Source of the DNA: Terribacillus saccharophilus
Lineage (GTDB): Bacteria > Bacillota > Bacilli > Bacillales > Amphibacillaceae
Assembly (NCBI RefSeq): GCF_002272075.1
Contig: NZ_NPBJ01000029.1
Coordinates: 1 to 64,000 of the forward strand
Length of the DNA stretch: 64,000 bases
Direction: 5' to 3'
Positions 17,643 through 28,200 of this stretch are shown here, piece by piece. The position numbers and the translations under genes were made by a program. How positions within the stretch are numbered: the first letter of the stretch is position 1; each line of letters starts with the position of its first letter. The notes under the pieces are model-generated. The model ran no database searches, was not told the origin of the DNA, and was given only the letters and a program-made list of their open reading frames with translations.

Positions 17643-18752
17643 TTACTCTGCTTTTGTCGGAACCCAGCCTTTTGTTTGCAATACGATATTCCAAAGCGTT
17701 TCTGTTAAACCGTGGTGATCCGCGCGGGCAGGATCGATCAGACGGATGATTTCATCTTCACGTCCTTCTTTAAGCTTCGTTGCGAATTCTGGATCAATTA
17801 ACAATTCACGGCCTAAAGCAATCAGTGGGACACCAGTCGCTTTCGCTGCGGCTGCGTCTTCAGCGGAATACAAGGATCCTACGCCGATCAATGGTATTTT
17901 GTCATTGATTCGTTCTTTGATTAAATCGATACGTTTTGCATTTGTATCAGCACCGCGTCTTGCTGTGGAATGGAAGTCCATCAAAGATACATGCAGGTAA
18001 TCTAATGGTTTTTCTACAAGTGCATCAATTAATTCGAACGTTTCTTTCATCGTCAGTCCAGGTGTTTCCGGTTCTTCTGGAGAGAAGCGGTAACCAACGA
18101 TAAAGTCTTTTGAACCATGCTTTTCTACAGCTTCCGTGACTTTGTCGATGATAGCCAATGGGAAGCGTAAACGCTCGCCCCACTCATCATCACGACGATT
18201 GGAGAATGGAGAATAAAACTGCTGAATGATATAGCCGTTTGCACCATGAATCTCTACGCCATCAAAGCCAGCTTCGATAGCACGGCGAGTAGCTTCACCA
18301 AAATCTTCTACGATTTGCTGCACCTCAGCAGTTTCCAATGCGCGCGGAGTAGCTGCTCCTTCTTTTTCTACAGCGCTTGGGGCAACAATATCTCCATTAG
18401 GCACAAGATCAGCAACTGCTTCACGTCCGCCGTGGTGTATCTGGATGATCGCTTTTGCTCCTTCAGCCTTGATTGTATCTGCCTGCTTTTTCAAGCCGGG
18501 GATATCTGTATCATGGGCAACGGAAGGCTGTCCAGGAAATGCTTTTCCACTATCAGATACATTCGATGCAGCAGTGATAACCAAGCCGATATCCTTGGAA
18601 CGCTGTGCGATATATGGAAGTTCCTGATCAGAAATCGTTCCATCAGGATTGGAAGAGTAATGTGTCATCGGAGCGAGTACGAAGCGGTTTTTCAACGTAA
18701 CGCCATTTGGTAAGGTTAAACTCTCGAAAAGAGAAGCGTATTTTTCATTCAC
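17643..18752 (-). CDS. NADH-dependent flavin oxidoreductase (Old Yellow Enzyme family)
   Basis: 369 residues from GTG 18752, which is placed 10 nt after a consensus AAAGGAGG; the 58-residue upstream extension is rejected. TIM-barrel OYE with LKNRFVLAPMTHYSS, the IHHGGRE catalytic pair region (histidines for substrate binding), GFDGVEIHGANGYIIQQF and PLIGVGSLYSAEDA. Such FMN enzymes reduce activated alkenes using NAD(P)H, often under oxidative or electrophile stress. Divergent from the gene at 18916. Confidence 0.88.
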   Translation of the reverse strand: MNEKYASLFESLTLPNGVTLKNRFVLAPMTHYSSNPDGTISDQELPYIAQRSKDIGLVITAASNVSDSGKAFPGQPSVAHDTDIPGLKKQADTIKAEGAKAIIQIHHGGREAVADLVPNGDIVAPSAVEKEGAATPRALETAEVQQIVEDFGEATRRAIEAGFDGVEIHGANGYIIQQFYSPFSNRRDDEWGERLRFPLAIIDKVTEAVEKHGSKDFIVGYRFSPEEPETPGLTMKETFELIDALVEKPLDYLHVSLMDFHSTARRGADTNAKRIDLIKERINDKIPLIGVGSLYSAEDAAAAKATGVPLIALGRELLIDPEFATKLKEGREDEIIRLIDPARADHHGLTETLWNIVLQTKGWVPTKAE

Positions 18753-18874
18753 GGGAAATATTCCTCCTTTGTATGGACTATATTCTAGAGACTTGTGAAA
18801 AAGGTAGCAAACAAAATGCTCATTCGTAAGCGAGTTATTATTTGTAACAGGCATCTGCAAAAAATCTGCGGCCA

Positions 18875-18883
18875 TGCTATACT
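18875..18883 (+). promoter_or_regulatory. Extended -10 promoter (TGCTATACT)
   Basis: TGn-TATACT located 33 bp before the start at 18916. Transcription starting here would exclude the in-frame ATG at 18874. Confidence 0.5.
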
Positions 18884-18915
18884 GTTGGAACAACAAAGAC
18901 AGGAGCAACGATAGT

Positions 18916-19410
18916 ATGTTGAACAAATATGATTATTATTATGGTGCCTTCCTTTCTAAGCTTGTATCCATGCAGATTGTTCCTGCCCTGATCGAGGAAA
19001 GTAAGGAACGACGGGTTTACCAGCTGGAAACAGGTTCGAATCGGATGAAAGTATATTCCAAATACGCGACAAGTTCGACTAATACGTGGAATTTCCGCTT
19101 CTCGGATGAAGAACGAGAACGTCTGCTGCAATGGTCTGATGAAGAACGACACCAGCTGTTTGTGCTGATATGCAGTAAGAAAGATCTTCTTGGCGGAGAA
19201 ATCGCAATCCTGACATTCGACCAGCTGCTTGCGTGTATGGATGTACGCGAGAAATATAAAGAAGCCAGCTGTCGAGTTGCTATCAGAAAAAAGAAGCATA
19301 GCCCTTTCCTTTATGCATATGGTACTTCCCGCAGCTTGGATGATGCCTTGCCACTAACGCGTAATTTCGCGGATTTATTATTGCATACATCGTTACCAGA
19401 GCCCGTATAA
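18916..19410 (+). CDS. Uncharacterised protein
   Basis: 164 residues, soluble, no family recognised with confidence. ATG 18916 is 10 nt behind AGGAG and downstream of an extended -10 box. Features: tyrosine-rich start (MLNKYDYYYGAF), a core with NTWNFRFSDEERERLL, a hydrophobic strand LFVLIC, and a basic SCRVAIRKKKHSPFLYAYG strand. The alternation of strands and helices suggests a small alpha/beta domain, possibly nuclease-like, but no catalytic motif is clear. It stands alone, with its own promoter and terminator. Confidence 0.7.
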   Translation: MLNKYDYYYGAFLSKLVSMQIVPALIEESKERRVYQLETGSNRMKVYSKYATSSTNTWNFRFSDEERERLLQWSDEERHQLFVLICSKKDLLGGEIAILTFDQLLACMDVREKYKEASCRVAIRKKKHSPFLYAYGTSRSLDDALPLTRNFADLLLHTSLPEPV

Positions 19411-19412
19411 AG

Positions 19413-19447
19413 AAGTGTATAGCAGAAAATAGCTATACATTTTTTCT
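19413..19447 (+). terminator. Terminator after orphan gene
   Basis: TGTATAGC / GCTATACA with an 8-nt loop AGAAAATA, then TTTTTTCT. Confidence 0.75.
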
Positions 19448-19476
19448 ATATTAGGAAAGAAAGCGGATTCAAAAAG

Positions 19477-19506
19477 TTACACAAAGGACTAATTATCTAT
19501 TACAAT
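19477..19506 (+). promoter_or_regulatory. Candidate sigma-A promoter of glcT
   Basis: TTACAC (-35) and TACAAT (-10) with an 18-bp spacer, about 30 bp before the glcT start. Confidence 0.45.
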
Positions 19507-19536
19507 ATCGTTATGAATAATAAAAGGAGATAGTCT

Positions 19537-20379
19537 ATGGGGAATTCCTTTTCTGTCCAAAAGGTATTGAACAATAATGTACTCATTGCTGAAAATGAAG
19601 CGGCGAAAGAAGTCGTGCTGATCGGTAAAGGAGTTGGTTTCGGGAAGAAAGCAGGTAGCCTCCTTGCGGAAGGTACTTTTGAAAAGCTATTTGTCCTTCA
19701 AGATGAAAAGGAGCAAAACAGCTACAAACAGATGCTGAATCATATCGATGAAGAACTTGTTGCAGTAATGAATGATGTGATTTATTTAATAGCAAAACGG
19801 ATGGAGCATCCGTTGAATGAGCATATCCACGTCGGATTGACGGACCATCTAGCTTTTGCGATGAAACGGCTGGAACAAGGCTTGGATATCAAAAATCCTT
19901 TTGCTGTGGAAACAAAATTCATCTATCCAAAAGAATATACGGTAGCTAGTGAGGCAGTGTCATTATTAAACGAACGGCTCGGTATTGAGCTTCCAGACGG
20001 GGAAATCGGTTTTATCGCCTTGCATATTCACAGTGCCTGTATCAATCAGCCAGTAGGAGAGCTAAGTCAATATACAAGGCTTATCGCCCAGATGTTCCAG
20101 GTGATTGAGAAGAGTTTAGCCATTACAGTGGATCGCGAAAGCATCAATTATATAAGACTTGTCCGTCACTTCCGATTTGCAATTGACCGGATAAAACGGG
20201 GAGAGGAAGTCCGGGAGCCGGACAAGATTATGACCCTATTGAAAAATGAATACCCGCTATGCTATAATACTGCTTGGAAGCTAGTCAAAATATTACAGCA
20301 AACGTTAAAACGTCCAGTGCAGGAAGCGGAGACGGTCTATCTCACTTTGCATCTGTACCGTTTGACCAATAAATTATAA
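19537..20379 (+). CDS. glcT: GlcT-like transcription antiterminator (BglG/LicT family)
   Basis: 280 residues. N-terminal CAT RNA-binding domain (residues 1-60, SFSVQKVLNNNVLIA, GKGVGFGKKAG) followed by two PTS regulation domains with histidines in HPLNEHIHVGLTDH (PRD1) and in the second PRD. GlcT binds the RAT hairpin in the ptsG leader and prevents termination when glucose is present; PtsG and HPr phosphorylate its PRDs. It lies immediately upstream of ptsG with a leader that shows both RAT and terminator, so identification is firm. Confidence 0.92.
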   Translation: MGNSFSVQKVLNNNVLIAENEAAKEVVLIGKGVGFGKKAGSLLAEGTFEKLFVLQDEKEQNSYKQMLNHIDEELVAVMNDVIYLIAKRMEHPLNEHIHVGLTDHLAFAMKRLEQGLDIKNPFAVETKFIYPKEYTVASEAVSLLNERLGIELPDGEIGFIALHIHSACINQPVGELSQYTRLIAQMFQVIEKSLAITVDRESINYIRLVRHFRFAIDRIKRGEEVREPDKIMTLLKNEYPLCYNTAWKLVKILQQTLKRPVQEAETVYLTLHLYRLTNKL

Positions 20380-20493
20380 TGTGCATTACATTTATACGTG
20401 TAACTGAACTGATCAGGCATGAGGATAAAAGGATGCGCAAGAAGAATCTTATTCTTTTTGTGTAATATTCTTTATCGCTCATGTCTTTTTTAT
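20375..20493 (+). promoter_or_regulatory. ptsG leader: -10 box, GlcT RAT hairpin and overlapping terminator
   Basis: A TATAAT at 20375-20380 overlaps the glcT stop codon. RAT lies at about 20396-20424: TAACTG, the CTGA/TCAG mini-stem and CAGGCA match the known antiterminator pattern. The terminator is 20416-20485 plus TTTTTT: outer arms GGCATGAGGATAAA and TTTATCGCTCATGTC, with an inner 13-bp hairpin GCGCAAGAAGAAT / ATTCTTTTTGTGT. The left terminator arm shares CAGGCATGAG with RAT, so the two folds are mutually exclusive, as in GlcT control of B. subtilis ptsG. Confidence 0.85.
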
Positions 20494-20541
20494 TAACTAG
20501 TTTGTAACCGTTATCAACCGTGAAAATCGGAGGTTAAGAAG

Positions 20542-22638
20542 ATGAAAAGTGCTTTTGGTGTTTTGCAGAAGATTGGACGGGCACTTATGCTGCCTGTTGC
20601 GATCCTTCCTGCTGCCGGTATTTTGCTGGCATTGGGTGATGCATTGCAGAATCCGGATTTGATGGGGAATGTCGGCTTTTTAAACAGTGCTTTGGTGCAG
20701 CTCATTGCTTCTGTTATGCAAAGTGCCGGCTATATCGTATTTGATAACTTGCCGCTACTATTTGCGGTGGGTGTTGCCATTGGACTTGCGAATGGGGATG
20801 GTGTGGCAGGTATAGCTGCCATCATCGGTTATCTGATCATGAACGTGACGATGAGTGCGGTGCTCATCGCTAATGGCAGCATTCCGAAAGATGCTGGTGA
20901 ACAAGCGGAATTCTTTGCGGGGAATAATCCGGCATATACGTCGACGCTCGGAATACCGACGCTCGCCACAGGAGTATTCGGCGGGATCATTGTCGGTGTC
21001 CTGGCAGCCATTATGTTCAATAGATTTTATAAAATTGAATTGCCGCAGTATCTAGGATTCTTCGCCGGAAAGCGTTTCGTTCCAATCGTGACATCTCTTG
21101 CTGCATTGATGCTCGGTCTGTTAATGCTTGTTGTCTGGCCGCCAATTCAACATGCATTGAATAGCTTCTCGAGCGGCCTGTTATCTTCCAATATGACACT
21201 GACAGCCTTCATTTTCGGTGTCATTGAGCGGGCGTTGATTCCGTTCGGATTGCATCATATCTTTTATTCGCCGTTTTGGTATGAATTCTTCAGCTATACA
21301 AATGCGGCTGGTGAACTGATCCGTGGGGATCAGCGTATTTTTATGGCACAAATCAGAGACGGGGCAGAGCTGACAGCAGGTACATTCATGACTGGCAGAT
21401 ATCCGTTCATGATGTTCGGTTTACCGGCGGCAGCGTTGGCTATTTATCACGAAGCAAGCCCTGAAAGAAAGAAAGTTGTTGCTGGGTTGATGGGGTCAGC
21501 AGCACTGACTTCCTTCTTGACAGGGATCACCGAACCGCTTGATTTCTCTTTCCTGTTCGTAGCACCACTATTGTACGCTGTACACTGTGTATTTGCCGGA
21601 CTTTCCTATATGACGATGTACATGCTGGATATTAAAGTAGGAATGACATTCTCCGGTGGATTCATTGATTTCTTCCTGTACGGAATCCTGCCAAACCGAA
21701 CTGATTGGTGGCTGGTCATTCCAGTAGGGTTGGCTTTTGCGGTAATCTACTATTTCGGGTTCCGATTCGCTATCCGTAAATTCAACCTCATGACGCCAGG
21801 TCGTGAAAGAGGAGTGCAAGAAGCAACAAACGGAAGGAATGCTCAGACTGGAGGACTGGCGTATCACGTGCTTGAAGCGATGGGTACTAAAGAAAATATC
21901 AAGTATCTGGACGCATGTCTAACACGTCTTCGAGTCACAGTGAATGATAAAAACAAAGTCGATAAAACTGCACTGAAGAAACTAGGAGCAGCGGGTGTGC
22001 TGGAAGTCGGCAACAATATGCAAGCCATTTTTGGGCCGAAATCGGAAGGGCTGAAAGAGCAAATGCAGGATATCATAAATGGCAAAAATTCGAGCCCGCA
22101 AATTGAAGCAGCACATGCAGCAGAAGTCGGTAAACTGGTCGACGATGTTATAATAAATTCACTTCAGGATGATCTACATATAAAAGGATTTGTTATTCCA
22201 ATGTCTGGTACACTTCGTTACTTGGAAGACGTACCGGATCTGGTCTTCTCTGAGAAATTGATGGGAGATGGCTTTGCAATCGAACCTGTCGATGGAACAG
22301 TTGTTTCTCCAGTTAACGGAAAAGTCATCAACATTTTTCCGACAAAGCACGCCATTGGTGTAGAAGCAGACACTGGTCGTGAGGTGCTGATCCACATCGG
22401 ATTAGAAACAGTGAATTTGAAGGGTGAAGGATTCGAGGTCTTCGTGAAAGAGGGAGACCAGGTCACTGCGGGTCAAAAAATCGCGGAAGCTGACCTCGCA
22501 AGAATTCAACCACACGTCCCATCCTTGCTGACTCCGGTTGTGTTCACGAATCTGGGATCTGCTGAAAGAGTTGTTTTCCAAGAGGGAGAGCAAGTCAAAG
22601 CTCAACAAAAAAACAAAGTGAATATCGAAACATTGTAA
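20542..22638 (+). CDS. ptsG: Glucose-specific PTS enzyme IICBA
   Basis: 698 residues in domain order IIC-IIB-IIA: a membrane IIC (about 1-410, with [18 protein letters not shown]), IIB with the phosphocysteine C459 in [10 protein letters not shown], and IIA with the phosphohistidine near H618 in LIHIGLETV. It imports and phosphorylates glucose. Length equals B. subtilis PtsG. Start ATG 20542 is behind GGAGGTTAAGAAG. Controlled by GlcT through the leader RAT/terminator. Confidence 0.95.
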   Translation: MKSAFGVLQKIGRALMLPVAILPAAGILLALGDALQNPDLMGNVGFLNSALVQLIASVMQSAGYIVFDNLPLLFAVGVAIGLANGDGVAGIAAIIGYLIMNVTMSAVLIANGSIPKDAGEQAEFFAGNNPAYTSTLGIPTLATGVFGGIIVGVLAAIMFNRFYKIELPQYLGFFAGKRFVPIVTSLAALMLGLLMLVVWPPIQHALNSFSSGLLSSNMTLTAFIFGVIERALIPFGLHHIFYSPFWYEFFSYTNAAGELIRGDQRIFMAQIRDGAELTAGTFMTGRYPFMMFGLPAAALAIYHEASPERKKVVAGLMGSAALTSFLTGITEPLDFSFLFVAPLLYAVHCVFAGLSYMTMYMLDIKVGMTFSGGFIDFFLYGILPNRTDWWLVIPVGLAFAVIYYFGFRFAIRKFNLMTPGRERGVQEATNGRNAQTGGLAYHVLEAMGTKENIKYLDACLTRLRVTVNDKNKVDKTALKKLGAAGVLEVGNNMQAIFGPKSEGLKEQMQDIINGKNSSPQIEAAHAAEVGKLVDDVIINSLQDDLHIKGFVIPMSGTLRYLEDVPDLVFSEKLMGDGFAIEPVDGTVVSPVNGKVINIFPTKHAIGVEADTGREVLIHIGLETVNLKGEGFEVFVKEGDQVTAGQKIAEADLARIQPHVPSLLTPVVFTNLGSAERVVFQEGEQVKAQQKNKVNIETL

Positions 22639-22641
22639 GAA

Positions 22642-22679
22642 AAAACAGCTATAGCGATCATGCTATAGCTGTTTTCATT
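22642..22679. terminator. Bidirectional terminator, ptsG / HxlR gene
   Basis: 14-bp perfect stem AAAACAGCTATAGC / GCTATAGCTGTTTT around loop GATCAT. Confidence 0.85.
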
Positions 22680-23034
22680 CGTTTAGATACGTCTTTTCCA
22701 GGTAGTCTTCTTTATTTCCATATACCTTGACGATATGGGATTCACCCCAGCTGCATAACGAGTCGAGAATGGTTTGTAAGCTCCAGCCATAATCACTCAG
22801 CTCGTATTCGACACGCGGTGGCAGCTCGTGGTATTGGATACGATTGATAATTCCATCTGCCTCCAGCTCTCGGAGCTGCTGAGTGAGCATTTTTTGGGAG
22901 ATATTCGGCATAAGCCGCTTTAATTCGCTTGTCCGTCTCTTTCCATGTGTCAAATGGCAAAGAATAACGGTTTTCCACTTTCCGCCGATCACTTCAAGTG
23001 TTGCTTCCACACTAATATTATATTTCTTTTGCAT
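22675..23034 (-). CDS. HxlR-family transcriptional regulator
   Basis: 119 residues, winged-helix HxlR/YodB/HypR type: ATLEVIGGKWKTVILCHL, then MPNISQKMLTQQLRELEADG recognition region. Members often sense quinones, aldehydes or disulfide stress through a conserved N-terminal cysteine; here a cysteine occurs in VILCHL and another in LCSWGE, but not the usual Cys6. It is divergent from the MFS/aldo-keto reductase pair and probably controls it and itself via the palindromes at 23051-23092. Confidence 0.87.
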   Translation of the reverse strand: MQKKYNISVEATLEVIGGKWKTVILCHLTHGKRRTSELKRLMPNISQKMLTQQLRELEADGIINRIQYHELPPRVEYELSDYGWSLQTILDSLCSWGESHIVKVYGNKEDYLEKTYLNE

Positions 23035-23050
23035 CGTCTTCTCTCCTTAT

Positions 23051-23092
23051 ATAGGTACTAAATGGTGCCTATAGCACAAAAAAGTACGTACT
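23051..23092. promoter_or_regulatory. Two palindromes in HxlR/MFS divergent region
   Basis: First dyad ATAGGTAC-N6-GTGCCTAT (23051-23072, one mismatch); second AGTACGTACT (23083-23092, perfect). Both contain GTAC half-sites like the operators of YodB/HypR-type HxlR regulators. Confidence 0.5.
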
Positions 23093-23172
23093 GTTCAATA
23101 TGAATCCCATACGACATAATAACATTACTCCGGCTGAGGCGGGAGATAAAAGAACCGGAAAGGAAATGTAAT

Positions 23173-24372
23173 ATGAAAGGAAAACAAACCTTTGCCTTGA
23201 TCGCTTTGGCTATTACAGCATTTGCGATCGGCACAACAGAATTCATCAGTGTGGGTCTGTTGCCGTTGATTGCGGATGACTTTCACTCATCAGTGCAGGC
23301 GGCCGGGCTTACAGTGTCCCTATATGCCGTCGGGGTCGTTGTCGGTGCTCCGATCCTGACACCGATGCTTTCCAGTATACCGAAAAAGAAGCAGCTTCTA
23401 TTGGTTATGCTTGTCTTTTTAATAGGTAATAGTATTGCCGCTATGGCTCCTAATATGTCTGTTTTACTGACCGCACGTTTCATCTCAGCACTTGCACACG
23501 GCGTATTTATGTCTATCGGCTCGACAATTGCTGCTAGTTTAGTTCCGCCAAATAAGCGGGCTGGAGCAATAAGTATCATGTTCACCGGACTTACGGTAGC
23601 GACTATCACGGGAGTTCCATTCGGCACATTCATCGGTCAGCAGCTTGATTGGCGAATTGCTTTTCTATTCATCGTAGTTATTGGAATTCTCGCTAGCTTG
23701 GCTAATCTGGCATTGCTGCCAAATACGCTGCCTAAAGGCGTCAAAGTAAGACTAAAAGATCAAACTAGCCTCTTACGATCAGTACCTATCGTACTTGTAC
23801 TTCTTATTACGGCACTTGGCTATGGCGGTACATTCGTTGTCTTTACGTATTTGTCACCACTTCTGCAGCAGATAAGCGGCTTTCAGCCAGGGACTGTGAC
23901 TTGGCTGTTGCTAGTATATGGTGTGGCGGTAGCGGTCGGAAACATTGCTGGTGGCAGGCTTGCAAATAGACGGCCTGTTCATGCTTTATTTTATATGTTT
24001 GCCATACAGGCAATTGTACTTGCAGCCTTATACATCACGCTGCCTGTCAAGGGACTTTGTTTGCTGTTTATTCTTCTCATGGGGTTGTTCGCATTTATGA
24101 ACGTTCCGGGTTTGCAGTCGTATATCGTTGTGCTTGCCGAACGGCTCGTGCCACAGGCGGTAGATATAGCTTCTGCATGGAATATTGCAGCTTTCAATGC
24201 TGGAATTGCCCTTGGATCCTATTTGGGAGGAGTCATTACGGAGCGGCTCGGTCTGATTCATACAAGCTGGTTGGCTGCAATCATGGTTGCTGCAGCAGTT
24301 GGTTTAACAGCTATTTCGAGAAAATTAGAAAACAAAGGAGTAATATCTCATGAAATCAGTAAAGCTCAATAA
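23173..24372 (+). CDS. MFS transporter (DHA1/AraJ-YdhP type)
   Basis: 399 residues, 12 membrane helices. N-terminus FALIALAITAFAIGTTEF is characteristic of the DHA1 subgroup of AraJ/YdhP/ChlR efflux proteins. It overlaps the following aldo/keto reductase by 23 bp, so both form one unit under the divergent HxlR regulator. Probably exports a toxic carbonyl-type compound or drug; substrate not predictable. Confidence 0.87.
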   Translation: MKGKQTFALIALAITAFAIGTTEFISVGLLPLIADDFHSSVQAAGLTVSLYAVGVVVGAPILTPMLSSIPKKKQLLLVMLVFLIGNSIAAMAPNMSVLLTARFISALAHGVFMSIGSTIAASLVPPNKRAGAISIMFTGLTVATITGVPFGTFIGQQLDWRIAFLFIVVIGILASLANLALLPNTLPKGVKVRLKDQTSLLRSVPIVLVLLITALGYGGTFVVFTYLSPLLQQISGFQPGTVTWLLLVYGVAVAVGNIAGGRLANRRPVHALFYMFAIQAIVLAALYITLPVKGLCLLFILLMGLFAFMNVPGLQSYIVVLAERLVPQAVDIASAWNIAAFNAGIALGSYLGGVITERLGLIHTSWLAAIMVAAAVGLTAISRKLENKGVISHEISKAQ

Positions 24373-25177
24373 CGGCAATTCTATGCCGATGCTAGGATAC
24401 GGTGTCTTCCGTGTAGAAGATGGAGAACAACTAGCTGATAAAGTCTATTTTGCTATCGAGCAAGGCTATCGCAGCATTGATACAGCTGCTATTTACGGAA
24501 ATGAAGCAAGTGTCGGCCAAGGGATTAACCAGGCCATTGAAGCAGGATTAGTGAAGAGAGAAGATTTGTTTGTCACCTCTAAAGTGTGGAATGCAGACCT
24601 GACGTTTGAACAAACGAAAGCAGCTTATCAAGAGAGCCTGGAGAAAATGAAGCTTGAGTATCTCGATCTATATTTAATCCATTGGCCTGGAAAAGATAAG
24701 TTCTTAGAAGCCTATCGTGCACTAGAAGAGTTATATAAAGAGAAGAAAGTAAAAGCGATTGGTGTAAGCAACTTCCAAGTACATCATCTGGAGGAACTAC
24801 TAAGTACCGCATCTGTCGTACCAGCTGTGAATCAGGTAGAATTCCATCCGCGCTTGATCCAAGCAGATCTGCGTGCATATACGAAGAAAAAGGGTATTCA
24901 TTTGGAAGCATGGTCTCCGCTTATGAATGGAGAGCTACTGGCACAGCCTTTACTTGAGGAGCTTTCTGCTAAATACGGGAAGTCACCGGCTCAGATTGTG
25001 CTTCGCTGGGATATTCAGCATGATGTCATAACGATACCAAAATCAATGACAGACAAACGTATTATTGAAAATAAGGAAGTCTTCGATTTCGAAATTCAAC
25101 TAGAAGATATGGAACGTTTGGATCAATTGGATGATGGTACCCGTAGCGGGCCGCATCCGGATGAATTCGATTTTTAA
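24350..25177 (+). CDS. Aldo/keto reductase (YvgN/YtbE type)
   Basis: 275 residues, TIM-barrel AKR. Catalytic tetrad is visible: D and Y in DTAAIYGNEASVG, K in VTSKVWN, H in YLIHWPG. The C-terminal IPKSMTDKRIIEN loop binds NADPH. Close to B. subtilis YvgN/YtbE, which reduce methylglyoxal and other aldehydes. It starts inside the MFS gene behind AAAGGAG, which suggests coordinated detoxification: HxlR sensor, exporter and reductase. Confidence 0.9.
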   Translation: MKSVKLNNGNSMPMLGYGVFRVEDGEQLADKVYFAIEQGYRSIDTAAIYGNEASVGQGINQAIEAGLVKREDLFVTSKVWNADLTFEQTKAAYQESLEKMKLEYLDLYLIHWPGKDKFLEAYRALEELYKEKKVKAIGVSNFQVHHLEELLSTASVVPAVNQVEFHPRLIQADLRAYTKKKGIHLEAWSPLMNGELLAQPLLEELSAKYGKSPAQIVLRWDIQHDVITIPKSMTDKRIIENKEVFDFEIQLEDMERLDQLDDGTRSGPHPDEFDF

Positions 25178-25180
25178 TGA

Positions 25181-25225
25181 AAAGAAAGGCAGCTGTCTTA
25201 GCGCAGACAGCTGCCTTTCTTTATT
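25181..25225. terminator. Bidirectional 18-bp terminator
   Basis: AAAGAAAGGCAGCTGTCT / AGACAGCTGCCTTTCTTT with loop TAGCGC, serving the AKR gene (+) and the large membrane protein gene (-). Confidence 0.88.
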
Positions 25226-28200
25226 TATATTGCTTAAACCATTTTGTCCACCTGGATTTGCTGGCTTGCAGCAGAGATTCGGTGGTTCTATCATGCTTTT
25301 GTTTCTGATATTCAATAAAGCTGGCAGAGGCAATCAGCAGGAAGCCGGCTCCAATAAGATATAACCACCATGGTGCGCTGCCCCAAAGCGTACGCGTGTT
25401 GAAGAATAAGTTAAATACAACGGTGATCGTACCCGTCAGGAAATACGCACGATATTTTCGTAAGAAACCAATGACAGCTGCTAGTAAAGAAAGACTGCCA
25501 AGGGATAGGGCATCATAAATAGTCATCGTAGACAGTCCATCGAGCACCAAAATGCCGAATCCAATTGTAAGCAAAACTAACTCAATATGCGGTGTCACAT
25601 CAGGATCATAGAAAAACAGCCGCAAGATGATAAGAACTAGTAATGCAATTGGCACAACATACAGCTCTGTTGTTAAATATGGACTTATGTCTGCAATTTG
25701 CAGCACAAGTATATAAGGGTACAAACAAGATACGATAGCAGCCAGCCGTACATAACGCTTTTCAGCAGCAGGTGCTGTATAGATACTGATCGCAAATAAC
25801 AGTGCTGGAACTGTCAAACCAAATAGCGTATCAGCAAGGCCGGATTCATACGCTGCAACGCCCGCCAGACTTCCGACAACGGTATAAACGATAGCGCCAA
25901 TCCGATATAAATCTATTCTATTCCAAACAGAATACTTGTCAGCTTCAGCAACGAAAGATTGGTAATTGCTGAAGCTGGTAATTGCTAATCCTGCTGCCCC
26001 GGCCAGCAGTAAGTAAGCTGTACGGATTTCTTGGCCGATACTGCCATAGAGAAGTGTAATTGTGAGAAGTAACAGCAATGTACAGGCAGAAATAATGCTT
26101 AGCTGCCATTGATGCTGTTGATAGATTGCTATTACCCCGACAAAGATGGCTAGCAGGATGATCTGCCAGGAGAAAAGAATAGTAAGCTCTGCTAATGCGA
26201 ACAGCAGAATAACATTATAGGCAGTCAGCAGACTGATCCGCAGTAAAGACCGCCAGTTAGGCAGCAGCGCATATACCAAGGCAATGCAAACTGTTGTTAG
26301 AGCTGCAGCCAATGTAAATTGATGACTCAGATTTGTGTACTGATCCAAATGAGTGATCGAGATAAGGAAGACAACTATAATACTGGCATTTGCAAATATA
26401 TACTTTTCTATCGTTCTCGTCACAATATGTGCAGAAAACACGAATTGGACGAGCGGAATAAGAAGCCAGATAGGCGGAACATAATCTAACAACTGTGCAA
26501 GCAATACCCATAGCGTACCAAAAATTATCAAAGCATGACTGCACCAGAAAAAGTAGACCGATCCAATCGGAGCTTTCTTCTTGATGTATAGACTAGCTGC
26601 AAAGAATAGCACGCCGCATAACAGCACATAAGCCGTTATTATATTTGAGTCCCTTATTCCGAATAGATTTTGCAGTGATGCATAGGTCACGATGATGGAG
26701 CCGAGCACGGCAACCCATAATGGATGCTTCCGAAAGACTTGAAGAGCCATTAACTGAATACCAACATTGATAAGTGAAACGAACGTAACAGTGACCGCCG
26801 GTAAATTCCACGATAAGATGGCAATCGCAACAGCGTAACTTTGCAAGATTTGGCCTGTTAGGAAAAACGACAAAAATAACGGCTGGTACCGATATTTACG
26901 GCAAAGGAATGCGATTGCAATAGCTATCAATGCAATCAAAGTCGCGTGTCCTGAAATACCAACTTGTTCACGATAAAAATCATTTTCGGTATACAGACGG
27001 TAACCACCGAGTAATAACGCTGCAATCAAGCTAATCGGAGTAACAATCTTACTGATGAGCACAACTTCTGCATTTTCCTTGCTGTAACAGAAGAAACCTG
27101 CCGCAGCCACTAATAGCAGCAGATAACTATTTGCTTCATAATATCCATAACTATGATTCACCAGGAATATAGGAATGACGGTTCCAACTGCTGTCCAGTT
27201 TATCGTAACTTGGAATGGCTTCAAAAGAGTTATCCTTCTCGGCCAAATATAACTGTATGCCAGCCCAATGAAAGATAATGTCGCGAATGCACTTGTGCGG
27301 ATCCAGATTGAGGAACCAGCCATATAAAGCAGCCAATAGACGACAATTAGGAACATTCCGACGCTTGGGTAACTGTAGTAGATTTTGCGTGATGCAACCG
27401 TCCAAATTGTATACTGAACCAGCAGGAATAAAATTCCGATCAAGTACGCCCAATTAAATTCGAAATAATAGATAAGACTTGTGAAAAAGAACAGAAGAAA
27501 GCCATTTATAGCATGGATAAAGGATTCGTAGACCACTTGCAACCAGCGAGGCAAATTCCATGTCAACAGAACGAGAATGAATCCTAAGCCTATGAATTGA
27601 CCAAAGAACATGTTGAAATAAGAATCAATCTCCAAAAGAAGTGAGGTGCCGCCAATTAAGGTGAATACGATAAAGCCAAAATGGTAGAGTCTGCTGAAGT
27701 TCTTGGCGGCCAGAATCAATGCGTTAATTCCAATCACCAATAAAGTCAGATCATAAGTAATGGCGCTGGTCATCAAAATAATTGTGATGATGGCTTCTGT
27801 TCCAAGCTTCATTTGCAGATAATATGGCCAATAACGCTGCAATGTCTGAAGTTTGAAGGAATTTCGGATAGTTCGCTCGAACAAAAGCAGCAGCAAATTG
27901 GCTAGCTGTAAAAAGAATAGAAATGCACTATATGTAGTCGTCACATACAGCAGTGCTGAGATTAGTGTCGACGATAAGCCGACATAGGTCACCCAAATGA
28001 ATGCTTTTGAGCCTGTGCGTGCTGCCACTGCATAGTACAAAGCTGTACAGCTTAATGCCGCAATGGTTCCGATTAAGGCTGCTCCGTCACCACCGAAGGA
28101 CAAATAACTCCCAAACAGCTGATAATAAGATGCCGAGAAAATGACTATCGGTACAAACAGCGCAGCAAGCATTAAGAAGGCGAAGGCTGTCTGTGGAATC

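Noticed and set aside
18753-18926. N-terminal extension of the Old Yellow Enzyme frame up to 18926
   Set aside because: Would read through a consensus AAAGGAGG ribosome site and overlap the divergent promoter at 18875; GTG 18752 fits family length.
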